Origin: JACVRW01 sp963850205
GTDB lineage: Bacteria; Actinomycetota; Thermoleophilia; Solirubrobacterales; Thermoleophilaceae
Direction of reading: 5' to 3'
NCBI GenBank assembly: GCA_963850205.1
Contig: CAWKKJ010000008.1
Span: 1 to 64,000, forward strand
Length of the DNA stretch: 64,000 nt
The position numbers and the translations under genes were made by a program. Under the pieces are notes generated by a model, which worked only from the letters and a program-made list of their open reading frames with translations, did no database searches and was not told where the DNA came from. Position 1 is the first letter of the stretch; each line of letters starts with the position of its first letter. Below are positions 48,871 through 60,982 of this stretch, in pieces.

Positions 48871-49875
48871 ATGAACGAGAGCACGAGGCACGACGAGCCC
48901 CGCGACGCGCTCGAGGACGCGCTGTACGAGATCAAGCGCGTGATCCTCGGGCAGGACGCCATGCTCGAGCGCGTGATGGTCGCACTGCTCACCGGCGGCC
49001 ACGTGCTGCTCGAGGGCGTGCCCGGCCTGGCCAAGACACTGACCATCAAGACCCTCGCCTCGGTGGTGGGCGGGACCTTCCGGCGCATCCAGTTCACCCC
49101 CGATCTCGTCCCCTCCGACCTGGTGGGCACGCGGATCTACCGCCCGGACAGCGGCACGTTCGACACCGAGCTGGGCCCGGTGTTCACCAACTTCCTGCTC
49201 GCCGACGAGATCAACCGGGCTCCGGCCAAGGTGCAGTCGGCGCTGCTCGAGGTGATGCAGGAGGAGCAGGTGACGATCGGCGGCGAGACCCACGGCGTCC
49301 CTCTCCCCTTCCTCACGCTCGCCACGCAGAATCCGATCGAGTCGGAGGGCACCTATCCGCTGCCCGAGGCGCAGGTGGACCGCTTTTTGATGAAGATCCT
49401 GGTCGACTATCCGGCGCCCGGGGACGAGGCGGCCGTGGTCGAGAGCTCCCTCTCCCCCGCGCCCGAGATCGGCATCCGCATGACCGCCGCAGACCTGCTG
49501 GGCTTTCGCGAGTCGGTGCGCGAGGTGCTGGTGGACCGCGAGGCGGTGGAGTACGCCGTCGCGCTGGCCGACGCCACCCGTCGCCCGGCCCGGCACGGGC
49601 TGGCCGACATCGAGCCGCTCCTGAGCTACGGCGCCAGCCCGCGCGGGCCCATCGGCCTGGTGCAGTCGTCCCGGGCGCTGGCGCTTCTGCGCGGCCGGCG
49701 CCACGTGCTCACCAGCGACATCCGCGACCTGGCCCCCGAGGTCCTGCGCCACCGCCTCGTCCTGAGCTACGAGGGCCTGAGCGAGGGTGTGACCGCCGAC
49801 GAGCTGCTGGAACGCGTGCTCGAGGCGGTCCCCGAGCCCGACCTCGCGCCCGCCGGCAGGCCGCTGGCGGCATGA
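48871..49875 (+). CDS. MoxR-type AAA+ ATPase
   Basis: A 334-residue AAA+ chaperone-like ATPase: Walker A GVPGLAKT (about 49-56), Walker B FLLADEINRAPAKVQ, sensor 1 LATQNPIESEGTYPLPEAQ (parts), sensor 2 GASPRGPIGL. MoxR proteins act with VWA partners to assemble or remodel envelope proteins; here DUF58 and VWA genes follow with ATGA overlaps. ATG 48871 is chosen over the GTG three codons upstream because of the promoter spacing. Confidence 0.95.
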   Translation: MNESTRHDEPRDALEDALYEIKRVILGQDAMLERVMVALLTGGHVLLEGVPGLAKTLTIKTLASVVGGTFRRIQFTPDLVPSDLVGTRIYRPDSGTFDTELGPVFTNFLLADEINRAPAKVQSALLEVMQEEQVTIGGETHGVPLPFLTLATQNPIESEGTYPLPEAQVDRFLMKILVDYPAPGDEAAVVESSLSPAPEIGIRMTAADLLGFRESVREVLVDREAVEYAVALADATRRPARHGLADIEPLLSYGASPRGPIGLVQSSRALALLRGRRHVLTSDIRDLAPEVLRHRLVLSYEGLSEGVTADELLERVLEAVPEPDLAPAGRPLAA

Positions 49876-50813
49876 GCCTCCGCCGGGCGGCCACGGCGGA
49901 GGAGCTCCGCCCGCCCGACGGACGCCAGGGCGGCGGTGCGGTGCCCGGAGCGCTGGTCGACGCCCTCGATCTGGCCTTCGTGCGCCGCGCGGGCGGGATG
50001 CTCGCGGGCGAGCACCGGGCCTCGGGCGTGGGCTCGGGTACCGAGCTGGCCCAGCTTCGCCCCTACCAGCCCGGCGACGACGTGCGCCAGCTCGACTCGG
50101 CGGCCACGGCCCGCACCGGCATCCCCCACGTCCGCCAGCAGGTGCCCGAGCGGCTGCTCACCACCTGGCTCGCCGTGGACGTGTCCGCCTCGATGGCCTT
50201 CGGCACAGCCGACCGGCTGAAGAGCGACGTCGCCGAGGGCGTGGTGGACGTGATCGGCAGCCTGGCCGTGCGCCGAGGCGGGAAGGTGGGCCTGCTCACC
50301 TACGGCGCGCCGGTGGCTCGCCTGCTGCCCCCGCGGGGCGGCCGCGGCGCCCGCGTGGGGCTGCGCCAGGCGCTGGCCGAGGGCGTGGCCTCCGACGGGA
50401 CCGAGGGCGAGCCGCTGGAGCGCACCGCGCTGCGCATCGGCCGGCTGACCCGGATGCCCAGCCTCGTGGTGATCATCTCCGACTTCGCCGGGCCCCGATC
50501 GGACGAGGAGCCGCTGCCCTGGGCGCGCCCCGTGGCCGCGCTGGCCGCGCGCCACACCGTGCTGGCCATCGAGGTGGTCGACCCGCGGGAGCAGACGCTT
50601 CCCGCGGTGGGCCGCCTGGCGATGGTCGATCCCGAGACCGGGGCGCGGGTGGAGGTCGACACGCGCAGCGCGAAGCTGCGGGAGTCGTTCGCCGAGGCGG
50701 CCGCCGAGCGGCGCCGTGCCGTGGCCGCGGCGCTGCGCCGGGCCGGCGCCGAGCACGTGACCCTGTCCACCGCCGGCTCGTGGGCCCGTGAGCTGGGGCG
50801 GAAGCTGACATGA
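49872..50813 (+). CDS. DUF58 domain protein (VWA-like, MoxR partner)
   Basis: A 313-residue protein with the DUF58 signature GTELAQLRPYQPGDDVRQLD followed by a VWA-like domain (LAVDVSASMAFG, VVIISDFAGP). Soluble. DUF58 proteins almost always sit between moxR and VWA genes, as here, with ATGA overlaps on both sides. Confidence 0.94.
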   Translation: MSLRRAATAEELRPPDGRQGGGAVPGALVDALDLAFVRRAGGMLAGEHRASGVGSGTELAQLRPYQPGDDVRQLDSAATARTGIPHVRQQVPERLLTTWLAVDVSASMAFGTADRLKSDVAEGVVDVIGSLAVRRGGKVGLLTYGAPVARLLPPRGGRGARVGLRQALAEGVASDGTEGEPLERTALRIGRLTRMPSLVVIISDFAGPRSDEEPLPWARPVAALAARHTVLAIEVVDPREQTLPAVGRLAMVDPETGARVEVDTRSAKLRESFAEAAAERRRAVAAALRRAGAEHVTLSTAGSWARELGRKLT

Positions 50814-51748
50814 GCTTCGACTCTCCCCTGTACCTGCTGGCCCTCGCGCTGGTGCCGCTGGCGCTGGTGGCGTACGCCCTTACGCGGCGGCGGGGCCGCC
50901 GCTACGCCGTTCGCTTCCCAGGGGTCCCCACGCTCGCTGCGCTGGTGCCCAGCGTGTCGCCTTGGCGCCGGTGGATCCCGTTGACGCTGTTCCTGGCCGC
51001 CCTGGCCGCGCTCGCCCTCGCGCTGGCGCGCCCGCACGCGACCGTGGCGGTGCCGCGCGAGCAGGCCTCGGTGGTGCTGGTGACCGACGTGTCGCGCTCG
51101 ATGCTGGCCACCGACGTCGACCCCAGCCGGCTCGAGGCGGCTCGCAGCGCTGCGCAGGACTTCCTCGGCCGGCTGCCCGAGGAGGCGCTGGTGGGCGCCG
51201 TGGCCTTCTCGGAGGAGGCCCACACCGTGGAGGCGCCCACCGATGACCGCCCCACCATCGAGGCGCTGATCGAATCCCTCTCCGCCGACGGCGGGACCGC
51301 CACCGGCGACGGCCTGGCCGCGGCGCTCGCGATGGTCGACGGCCGCGGCGAGCAGAAGGTGCCGGCGGCGATCGTGATGCTCTCCGACGGCAAGGCCACC
51401 ACCGGTCGCGACCCCCTGGAGGTGGCGCGCGCCGCCAAGCGGCAGGGCGTGCCCATCTACACCGTCGCCCTCGGCAGCCGAGGGGCCATCATCGAGGTGC
51501 CGGGCGGCGGCCTGCTGCCGGTGCCGCCCGACCCCGAGACGATGCGCCGCATCGCCGAGCTCTCCGGCGGCCGCGCCTTCGAGGTCGACGACGCGGACGA
51601 GCTCTCCGACATCTACGAGGCGCTCGGCACCCGCGTCGCGACACGGGACGAGCGCCGCGAGGTGACGGCCGCCTTTGCGGGCGGCGGCGTGGTGCTGCTG
51701 CTGGCGGCGGCGGCGTTCGGGCTGAGGGCCACGGCGCGGCTGCCCTAG
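50810..51748 (+). CDS. Membrane-anchored VWA-domain protein (BatA/BatB type) of the moxR operon
   Basis: A 312-residue protein with two N-terminal membrane helices, a VWA domain with MIDAS DVSRS (93-97) and MLSDGKA, and a C-terminal helix (about 287-307). Paralogue of 45919-46878, with the same domain positions throughout. ATGA overlap with the DUF58 gene. The pair indicates duplication of one VWA gene, with one copy attached to htrA and one to moxR. Confidence 0.94.
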   Translation: MSFDSPLYLLALALVPLALVAYALTRRRGRRYAVRFPGVPTLAALVPSVSPWRRWIPLTLFLAALAALALALARPHATVAVPREQASVVLVTDVSRSMLATDVDPSRLEAARSAAQDFLGRLPEEALVGAVAFSEEAHTVEAPTDDRPTIEALIESLSADGGTATGDGLAAALAMVDGRGEQKVPAAIVMLSDGKATTGRDPLEVARAAKRQGVPIYTVALGSRGAIIEVPGGGLLPVPPDPETMRRIAELSGGRAFEVDDADELSDIYEALGTRVATRDERREVTAAFAGGGVVLLLAAAAFGLRATARLP

Positions 51749-51772
51749 CGGCGGGGTGGACAATGCGGCTGC

Positions 51773-52993
51773 ATGCTGCGCAGCCGGTCCATGGTCGCCC
51801 TGACCGCCTCCGAGGTGATCTCGTCCCTCGGGTCGCTCATGACCGTGGTGGCGTTGCCCTGGTTCGTGCTGGAGACCACCGGCTCGCCGGAGCGAATGGG
51901 CATCGTGCTGGCGGCGGAGGGCGCCCCGCTGGCCCTCTTCGCGATCCCGAGCAGCCGGCTCGCGGGCAGGCTCGGCGCCCGCCGGACCCTGCTGCTCTGC
52001 GACGCGGTCTGGGTCCCGGCGGTCGCGGCGATTCCGGTGCTGCACTACGCGGGAGCCCTCTCGTTTCCGCTGCTCCTCGGCCTGGCCTTCGTGGCCGGAG
52101 TCCCGTGGGCGGCGCGCTACGGATCGCAGAGCGCCCTGTTGCCGGAGATCCTCGGCGAGGACACCGCCCGCCTCGCGCAGGCGAACGCGATCTTCCAGTC
52201 ACTGAGCCGCCTCACCTACTTCCTCGGCCCCGCGCTCGGGGGCGTTCTGGTGGCCCTGGTCGGCGCGCCGACCGTGCTCCTGATCGATGCGGCGACCTTC
52301 GCGGTCTCCTTCGTCATCGTCGCCGCCTTCGTCAAGCCGACCTTCAGGGCCGCCGGGCCCGCGGCCATGGCGCCGACCGCGGGCGGCGGCCTGCGCTTCA
52401 TCCGGCGCGACCCGGTTCTGCGCCCCATCACGGCCGCCCAGGTGATCAGCCAGGCCTCCTTCATGGGCATGATCGCCGCGGTTCCCGTACTGGCCTTCGC
52501 CGCCTACGACCGCAATGCAGCCCTGGCGGGGATCCTCCTTGGCGCGTGGGGCGCCGGCGCGGTGGCCGGAAGCGTGGTGGCATTCCGGCTGGTGCAATCG
52601 CACGCGGCGTTGCGCCTGGGCGCGATCGCGTGGGTGCTGCAGGCCGTGCCTCTGTGGCTCCTGGTGGTCACCCCCGGCCCGGCGCTGGCACTGGCCGCGC
52701 TGGCCCTGTCGGGCTTTGGCAACGGCGTCCGGGTCCCGCCCATCGCCGGGGTGGCCACGAACCGAATCCCGCAGCGCGTGCGCGCGGAGACGCTGACCGT
52801 CTCGAGCGCGCTGGTACTCGGCGGAGGCTTCGTCGCCCTCCTGCTGGCCGGCCCAGCTCTCGAGAGCCTCGGAGCCGCTGCGGTCTTCGGCGCGGTGGCG
52901 GCCACCCAGACGGCGGCCGCGGCGCTGGTGGTCAGGCTGGCGTTTCGTCCAGGAGGGGTGCGGGTGGGCGAGGCCGAGCTGACGGCGCGATGA
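51773..52993 (+). CDS. MFS transporter of the MFS_3 (EntS-like) type
   Basis: A 406-residue exporter with about 12 helices. SEVISSLGSLMTVVALPWFV, LFAIPSSRLAGRLGARRTLL (motif A variant) and ANAIFQSLSRLTYFLGPALG are typical of the enterobactin/macrolide-exporter branch. It has a central loop with Pro/Ala and a final short polar tail. Substrate unknown. The gene starts 24 bp after the VWA stop, so it may be the last gene of the moxR operon. Confidence 0.9.
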   Translation: MLRSRSMVALTASEVISSLGSLMTVVALPWFVLETTGSPERMGIVLAAEGAPLALFAIPSSRLAGRLGARRTLLLCDAVWVPAVAAIPVLHYAGALSFPLLLGLAFVAGVPWAARYGSQSALLPEILGEDTARLAQANAIFQSLSRLTYFLGPALGGVLVALVGAPTVLLIDAATFAVSFVIVAAFVKPTFRAAGPAAMAPTAGGGLRFIRRDPVLRPITAAQVISQASFMGMIAAVPVLAFAAYDRNAALAGILLGAWGAGAVAGSVVAFRLVQSHAALRLGAIAWVLQAVPLWLLVVTPGPALALAALALSGFGNGVRVPPIAGVATNRIPQRVRAETLTVSSALVLGGGFVALLLAGPALESLGAAAVFGAVAATQTAAAALVVRLAFRPGGVRVGEAELTAR

Positions 52994-53003
52994 AGCCTCG
53001 GAG

Positions 53004-53076
53004 CTCCGGGGGTGGGACTCGAACCCACAACCGTGACCTTAACAGGGTCCCGCTCTGCCGATTGAGCTACCCCGGA
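53004..53076 (-). tRNA. tRNA-Asn (anticodon GUU)
   Basis: A 73-nt cloverleaf: acceptor TCCGGGG / CCCCGGA, D arm GCTC-GAGC, anticodon loop CTGTTAA, T arm GTGGG-TTCGAGT-CCCAC, discriminator G. The anticodon stem GGACC / GGTCA has a mismatch at its outer pair. No encoded CCA. Confidence 0.93.
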
Positions 53077-53089
53077 ATGCCCAAATGGG

Positions 53090-53479
53090 TTACACGCCTA
53101 TCGGATTCAGCCTGGGTAGGGTAGCGACTCCAGCCTCGACCTCAGCGTGGCAGTTCGAGCACAGCAGGACGCACTTGGCGGCCTCTGTCCGCGCCTTTTC
53201 GATTGACCGGCTGAAGCCCCAGCGAGCAAGCCCGAACTCCTTGGTGCTGGGATCGACGTGATGGAAGTGGAGAGCGCCGCCATAGCGGTCGTAACCGCAA
53301 AGACAGCAGGCGCCCCCTGCCTCGGCGACCAGACGTTGCTTGGTGCGCCGACGCCATTCGATCACGCGTCGCTTGCGACACTCCTTGCAGCGGTAGTAGC
53401 CACGACCTTCCAACACGAACTCCGTGAAGCCGTGGGTGCGGCACGTTCGGTTCGCATACTTGGGAAGAGGACCGTCCAC
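53090..53479 (-). CDS. HNH endonuclease-like protein
   Basis: About 129 residues. An N-terminal treble-clef-like part (CRTHGFTEFVLEGRGYYRCKEC) is followed by the HNH core: GACCLCGYDRYGGALHFHHV, then CVLLCSNCHAEVEAG. The HH and N...H residues and both zinc Cys pairs are present. I place the start at GTG 53479; a TTG at 53533 would add a non-conserved leader. Such small HNH proteins are common and not always mobile; the neighbouring tRNA-Asn is noteworthy. Confidence 0.88.
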   Translation of the reverse strand: MDGPLPKYANRTCRTHGFTEFVLEGRGYYRCKECRKRRVIEWRRRTKQRLVAEAGGACCLCGYDRYGGALHFHHVDPSTKEFGLARWGFSRSIEKARTEAAKCVLLCSNCHAEVEAGVATLPRLNPIGV

Positions 53480-53593
53480 GACCCGAACACTAGTTCGTGT
53501 CTCGGACGGAAACCCACCTGTCATCTGCCGCAATCCGGCTCTCCGACTGGCCCCAGCCGCCCCCTGTTCTGGATGGACTTTCTAGCAGGCCGC

Positions 53594-54432
53594 TCAAGAA
53601 GCTGAAGCTGCTGGGCTGGACGCGATAGCGTGCAGCCCGGCGCGGCTGATGTTGGCCAGCAGCACCAGGGACGTGTTGTCGCGAAAGTCGCCCTGCGCGG
53701 TGGTTGTGACGGGCGGGTCCGACCAACGGCCGGTATTGGCAAAGCTGAACAGGCCGGTCTGCGGGTCGATCGGCGCGGACACCCTGCCCGCTGGCCCAAC
53801 GCCGCACGGTGATGCGGTGCCGGACAGGAAGAAGTACCCGACCACGTGCCCCCCGGCCACGTCCAGCCAGTCGCCTGGGGTGCTCTGGTAGCGGCCGTCG
53901 GGCGGCTCGATCGAGGTCGCCCGACGCGCCAGGGATACGCGACGCGTGGTGGAGGCCAGCGCGCGATCCTCGGCGTCGCCGTCCGAGTCGAGGTCCACCC
54001 TCTGCGCCGCGCGCACCGACACCCGAACGCGATCGGCGGAGCCGCCCGCGCTGCTCGCGCGGCGCCCCTCGGAAAGCGCAGGTGATATCCGCGCAGGAGC
54101 CGCCGGCCGTCGAGGTCGAGCTGCTCGGTCGCGAACCCGGAGGCGTCGCCCACGCGCACCACCACGCGCCCGGTGTGGACCGTCTCCGGTCGCTCTCTGG
54201 CGAGCCCCCGCCGCGTCCCCGGGGCATGACCTACCCGCACCCAGACGACCATGCGCCCGGCATCGCGGCCCCGTTCGGGGACGAACGCGCGAACGGTGCT
54301 GATCCGGGGAGAACCGGCGAGCAGATCCGCGCGAGCCTCGGCGGCGCTCGGCCGGGCGAGCGCGCAGACCGCGACCATGGCCAGGACCGACAGGGCCGTG
54401 AGCGCAGCCGTTGCGGGCGACGATCGCTCCAT
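53594..54432 (-). pseudogene. Secreted hypothetical protein with a single-base frameshift at 54070
   Basis: ATG 54432 leads into a signal peptide (LSVLAMVAVCALARPSAAEA) and a domain (RISTVRAFVPERGRDAGRMV, TGRVVVRVGDASGFATEQLD, LLRGYHLRF) that breaks after the TTTCC at about 54070. One frame over, EGRRASSAGGSADRVRVSVR continues it, followed by DLDSDGDAEDRALAS, STPGDWLDVAGGHVVGYFFL and LVLLANISRAGLHAIA to a stop at 53594. One missing C explains the break and joins the halves without loss. Function unknown; the gene lies 19 bp after rpoD. Confidence 0.65.
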
Positions 54433-54451
54433 CGACCGATCGGCTCCCGCC

Positions 54452-55435
54452 CTACTCCTCGTCCGCGGTGCCCGCCAGCCGGTCCGCGCCGCCCGAGCTC
54501 TTCAGCATGGCCAGCGTCTTCGACTCGATCTGGCGCACCCGTTCACGGGTGACACCCACCTCCTGGCCGATGTCCTCCAGGGTCATCGGGCCCTTGTCGC
54601 CGAGGCCGTAGCGGAGCTCGATCACCCGCCGCTCGCGCCAGGGGAGCGAGTCGAGGACGGCCTGGACGTCGGCGTCGCGGATGCGGTTGGCCACGATCTC
54701 CAGGGGCCGGTCGGTGGCCGAGTCCTCGATGAAGTCGCCGAGGGACGCGTCGCCCTCCTCGCCTCCGACGGGGGCCTCCAGCGACACCGGCTCCTGGCCC
54801 AGCTTGAGGATCTCCTCGACCTTCTCGGGCTGCATCTCCACCAGCTCCGCGAGCTCCTCCAGCGAGGGGTCGCGGTTGTTTCGCTGGATGAGCTGCCGCT
54901 TGGCCCGGGCCACGCGGTTCATGCGCTCGACCATGTGCACCGGGATGCGGATGGTGCGCGACTGGTCGGCCAGCGCGCGCGTGATGGCCTGGCGGATCCA
55001 CCAGGTGGCGTAGGTGGAGAACTTGAACCCGCGGCGCCAGTCGAACTTCTCCACGGCGCGGATCAGCCCCAGGTTTCCCTCCTGGATCAGGTCCAACAGC
55101 GTCAGGCCGCGCCCGCCGTAGCGCTTGGCGATCGAGACCACGAGCCGGAGGTTGGCCTCGATGAGGGCGTTCTTGGCCGACATGTCGTTCTGCTCCACGC
55201 GCTTGGCCAGGCGCACCTCGTCCTCGCGGGTGAGAAGCGGCACCCTGCCGATCGAGCGCAGGTACAGCCGCACGGCGTCCTCGGCCCCCTGCTCCGGCGG
55301 GGCGACGGGCAGGCCCGAGGTGACCACACCTCCCTCGTCGAAGAGGTCCGGCTCCTGCTCTGCGTCGGTCGTCTTGTCCTCGGCTTCCTCGACGGGATCG
55401 CTCTCGCCGTTGGCTCGAAAGGTGCGGTCTGTCAT
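54452..55435 (-). CDS. rpoD: Primary RNA polymerase sigma factor (sigma-70 / SigA)
   Basis: A 327-residue primary sigma factor with region 1.2 (DAVRLYLRSIGRVPLLTREDE), region 2 (NLRLVVSIAKRYGGRGLTLL, DLIQEGNLGLIRAVEKFDWR, FKFSTYATWWIRQAITRAL), region 3 and region 4.2 HTH (EDIGQEVGVTRERVRQIESK). It lacks a long acidic region 1.1 but has a short acidic N terminus. ATG 55435 overlaps the dnaG stop (ATGA). The order dgt-dnaG-rpoD is a version of the macromolecular synthesis operon. Confidence 0.97.
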   Translation of the reverse strand: MTDRTFRANGESDPVEEAEDKTTDAEQEPDLFDEGGVVTSGLPVAPPEQGAEDAVRLYLRSIGRVPLLTREDEVRLAKRVEQNDMSAKNALIEANLRLVVSIAKRYGGRGLTLLDLIQEGNLGLIRAVEKFDWRRGFKFSTYATWWIRQAITRALADQSRTIRIPVHMVERMNRVARAKRQLIQRNNRDPSLEELAELVEMQPEKVEEILKLGQEPVSLEAPVGGEEGDASLGDFIEDSATDRPLEIVANRIRDADVQAVLDSLPWRERRVIELRYGLGDKGPMTLEDIGQEVGVTRERVRQIESKTLAMLKSSGGADRLAGTADEE

Positions 55436-57186
55436 GCAGTCTGGCCCATCACCGTATCCATCTGGCGCCGAACGTCCTGGCGGGCGCCGGCCAGCTCGTC
55501 CTGCCGGGCGTGGTTTGCGTCCGCCGCGGCACGGCGGAGCTCGCGCTCGATCCGGCGCAGCTCGAGCTGGAGAAAGCTCATCCGCAGGACCGGCTCGGTG
55601 GCCTCGGGCTGCTCCTGCGCGGCCATCGCCACCCCGGTGACGAGCGCAGCGGCGGCGGGGTCGTCCTCGGGGAGACCGGCGAGCGGATCGTCGAAGGCGG
55701 TCCGCAGGTGCCGGGCCGCCGAGCGGGTGGCTCCGGAGGACAGATGCTCGTCGCTGAGCCGCTCGAGGTGCTCGCGGCCGAGGGCGCCACTGGCCAGGCA
55801 CATGGCCAGGAAGGCCCGCTCGGCCGCCAGCGAGGCCTCTCCGGGCGAGACCCCGGTCCGCAGCGCCTGCACGCCGGCCGCCGGTCGCGGCGCCGGGGCG
55901 GCGGGCGCGGTCACGTAGTCGGGCGGCACGTCAAGACGGTCCGCGGCCTCGCGGACCAGGGCGTCACGGGTGGCGGTGCGCTCGGGAACGACGGCGATCA
56001 GCTTGCGGACCTCCTCCAGTGCTCGATCTCTGCCCGCCGGGCTGTCGAGGTCCGCAGCGGCCAGTGCACGTCGGACCTGGAACTGAATGATGCCGATTGC
56101 GCGCTCAAGATGTCGTTCGAACCCCTCGGCCCCGCCCTCGGCCACGAGCTCCGCCGGATCCCGTCCCTCGGGCATCTCGACCATACGGAGCTCCAGGTTT
56201 CGCTGTTCTGCAGCCCTGGCCGCACGCAGCATGGCCTCCTGGCCGGACCGATCCGCGTCCAGGGCCAGGACCACCAGCGGCGCGCTGCGCCCCAACTCGG
56301 CGAGCTGCTCCTGGGTCAGGGCGGTGCCCATGATCGCCACCGACTCCCGGAGCCCGGCCTGATGCAGCGCCAGCACGTCGGTGTAGCCCTCCACCACCAC
56401 GACGCGCCCGCCTCGGGCCGCGTGGGTCCGGGCCAGGTCCAGGCCGAACAGCTGGCGGCCCTTGTGGTAGAGCTCGTTCTCGGAGGTGTTGAGGTACTTG
56501 GGCCCGCGCCCGTCGGCCATCGCCCGCGCCCCGAAGCCGAGCACCCGGCCGCGGGCGTCCGCCAGCGGGAACATGATGCGGCCCCGGAAGCGGTCGTACA
56601 GCCCTCCGTTCTTGCCCCGCTGGGCGAGCCCCGCGGCAACGAGCTCCTCCGGCGTGAAGCCGTTCTGCTGGGCCCCGACGAGCATGCGATCCCAGGCGCT
56701 GGGCGCGTAGCCCACCCGGAACTCGGCCAGGATCTCGCCGGACAGCGCCCGGCCGGCCAGGTACTCGCGTGCCTTCTTGGCCTCGCCGGCGCCCTGGAGG
56801 TAGCTGGCGTAGAAGCTCGCGGCCCGGTCGAGGAGCGCGTACAGCCGCTCCCGCCGGCGCCGGCGCTGCTCGGCGGCCGGGTCGTCCTCCTCGCGCTCGA
56901 GGCGCACCCCGTAGCGGTCGCCGAGCGCCTCCACCGCATCGGGGAAGTCGAGCGCCTCGGTCTGCTCCACGAACCGGATCGCGTCCCCACCCTCCCCGCA
57001 GCCGAAGCAGTGGTAGAGCTTGCGCTCGACGTCGACGGAGAAGGAGGGCGTGCGCTCGTCGTGGAAGGGGCACAGCCCGGTGTAGCGCGAGCCCACGCGG
57101 CGCAGGTCCGTCTTCGCGCCCACCAGCTCGGCCATGTCGACGGCCTCGCGCACCCGGTCGATGGAGTCCTTGGTGAACAGGGCCAT
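55432..57186 (-). CDS. dnaG: DNA primase
   Basis: A 584-residue primase: CHC2 zinc finger with Cys39, His42, Cys60 and Cys63, primase core (RGRIMFPLADARGRVLGFGA), TOPRIM with VVVEGYTDVLALHQAG and LALDADRSGQEA, and a helical C-terminal domain that would bind DnaB. It makes RNA primers for replication. Its ATG directly follows the dgt stop. Confidence 0.97.
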   Translation of the reverse strand: MALFTKDSIDRVREAVDMAELVGAKTDLRRVGSRYTGLCPFHDERTPSFSVDVERKLYHCFGCGEGGDAIRFVEQTEALDFPDAVEALGDRYGVRLEREEDDPAAEQRRRRRERLYALLDRAASFYASYLQGAGEAKKAREYLAGRALSGEILAEFRVGYAPSAWDRMLVGAQQNGFTPEELVAAGLAQRGKNGGLYDRFRGRIMFPLADARGRVLGFGARAMADGRGPKYLNTSENELYHKGRQLFGLDLARTHAARGGRVVVVEGYTDVLALHQAGLRESVAIMGTALTQEQLAELGRSAPLVVLALDADRSGQEAMLRAARAAEQRNLELRMVEMPEGRDPAELVAEGGAEGFERHLERAIGIIQFQVRRALAAADLDSPAGRDRALEEVRKLIAVVPERTATRDALVREAADRLDVPPDYVTAPAAPAPRPAAGVQALRTGVSPGEASLAAERAFLAMCLASGALGREHLERLSDEHLSSGATRSAARHLRTAFDDPLAGLPEDDPAAAALVTGVAMAAQEQPEATEPVLRMSFLQLELRRIERELRRAAADANHARQDELAGARQDVRRQMDTVMGQTA

Positions 57187-58179
57187 CTAGGGCTCCCGGG
57201 GAAGGGAGAGGTCGGTGAAGGTGCGGATGGCGAAGCGGTCGGTCATCCCAGCCAGCCAGTCGATCACGCGCTCGTCTTCTGACGCGCCCTCGACAAGAGC
57301 CGGTGGTGGCTCGGCGGCGTAGTGGTCGAACAGCGCGCGCAGCATCCGCTCGATCCGGGGCTTGTCCTTCTGGGCATCTGGGGAGAGATACACGCGCGCG
57401 AACATGAAGTCGCGCAGGCGCAGCATCGCGCCCCCCACCGCCTCGCCCTGCACGATGTCGCCGGTGCCCTCGGAGCGCTCGAGCAGGTCGACCACCAGGG
57501 TCTCGATCCGCTCCGACCCGGTGGCCCCGAGCAGCTCGATCTCGGCGACCGGGAGGTCCTCGAAGGCCAGCACGCCGGCCCGGATGGCGTCGTCGATGTC
57601 GTGGTTGATGTAGGCGATCCGGTCGACGAGCCGCACGATCCTGCCCTCCAGCGTGGCGGGCGGCTCGGGCCCGGTGTGGCGCAGGATGCCGTCACGGACA
57701 GGCCCGGTGAGGTTCAGCCGCTCGAGCCGGTCGACCACGCGCAGCGAGTGCTCGTTGTGGCGAAAGGCCCGCCCCCAGCGCCGGCGCACCGACTCGTCCA
57801 GCACCTGCTCGCCCACGTGGCCGAAGGGCGGGTGCCCGAGGTCGTGCCCGAGCGAGATCGCCTCGGTCAGGTCCTCGTTGAGCGCCAGAGCCCGGGCCAC
57901 GTTGCGGGCGATCCCCGAGGCCTCGAGCGTATGCGTGAGCCGCGTGCGGTAGTGATCACCCTCCGGCGCGATGAACACCTGGGTCTTGTGCTTCAGCCGC
58001 CGGAAGGCCTTGGCGTGGACGATCCGGTCGCGGTCGCGCTGGAACGGCGTGCGGTGATCGGAGTCGGGCTCGGGCTCCAAGCGCTGCGCCGGGTAGGAAC
58101 GAGACGCGAGCGGGGACAGCGACTCCTCCTCGAGCCGCTCCATCCGCTCCCGGAACGAGATGCGGGCGAGCTGGGCCAT
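57187..58179 (-). CDS. dgt: Deoxyguanosinetriphosphate triphosphohydrolase-like HD protein
   Basis: A 330-residue HD-domain hydrolase: FRRLKHKTQVFIAPEGDHYR (start of the core), RTRLTHTLEASGIARNVARA, the HD pair in ISLGHDLGHPPFGHVGE, and the distal DRIAYINHDIDDAIRAG. It cleaves dNTPs to the nucleoside and triphosphate, keeping pools balanced. It is first in the dgt-dnaG-rpoD operon, directly abutting dnaG. Confidence 0.95.
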   Translation of the reverse strand: MAQLARISFRERMERLEEESLSPLASRSYPAQRLEPEPDSDHRTPFQRDRDRIVHAKAFRRLKHKTQVFIAPEGDHYRTRLTHTLEASGIARNVARALALNEDLTEAISLGHDLGHPPFGHVGEQVLDESVRRRWGRAFRHNEHSLRVVDRLERLNLTGPVRDGILRHTGPEPPATLEGRIVRLVDRIAYINHDIDDAIRAGVLAFEDLPVAEIELLGATGSERIETLVVDLLERSEGTGDIVQGEAVGGAMLRLRDFMFARVYLSPDAQKDKPRIERMLRALFDHYAAEPPPALVEGASEDERVIDWLAGMTDRFAIRTFTDLSLPREP

Positions 58180-58206
58180 GGCCAGGCCCGATTCTCGCAG
58201 CCGTGC

Positions 58207-60862
<2,656 letters not shown>

Positions 60863-60928
60863 GGCGGGATGCTATTTCCCGGAGTGGGCCGGCGCCAACC
60901 TAGGCAACGGGGCCGCACGCGGGAATGG

Positions 60929-60958
60929 TTGGGAGCCCTGCGTCGTCTTGTGTATATG
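60929..60958 (+). promoter_or_regulatory. Putative promoter of the amyloid-motif gene pair
   Basis: TTGGGA (60929-60934) and TATATG (60953-60958) with 18-bp spacing, followed by AAAGGAGGG (60968-60976) before ATG 60983. The A+T-rich -10 stands out against the local base composition. Confidence 0.45.
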
Positions 60959-60982
60959 AGCACAAGCAAAGGAGGGCGAGCG

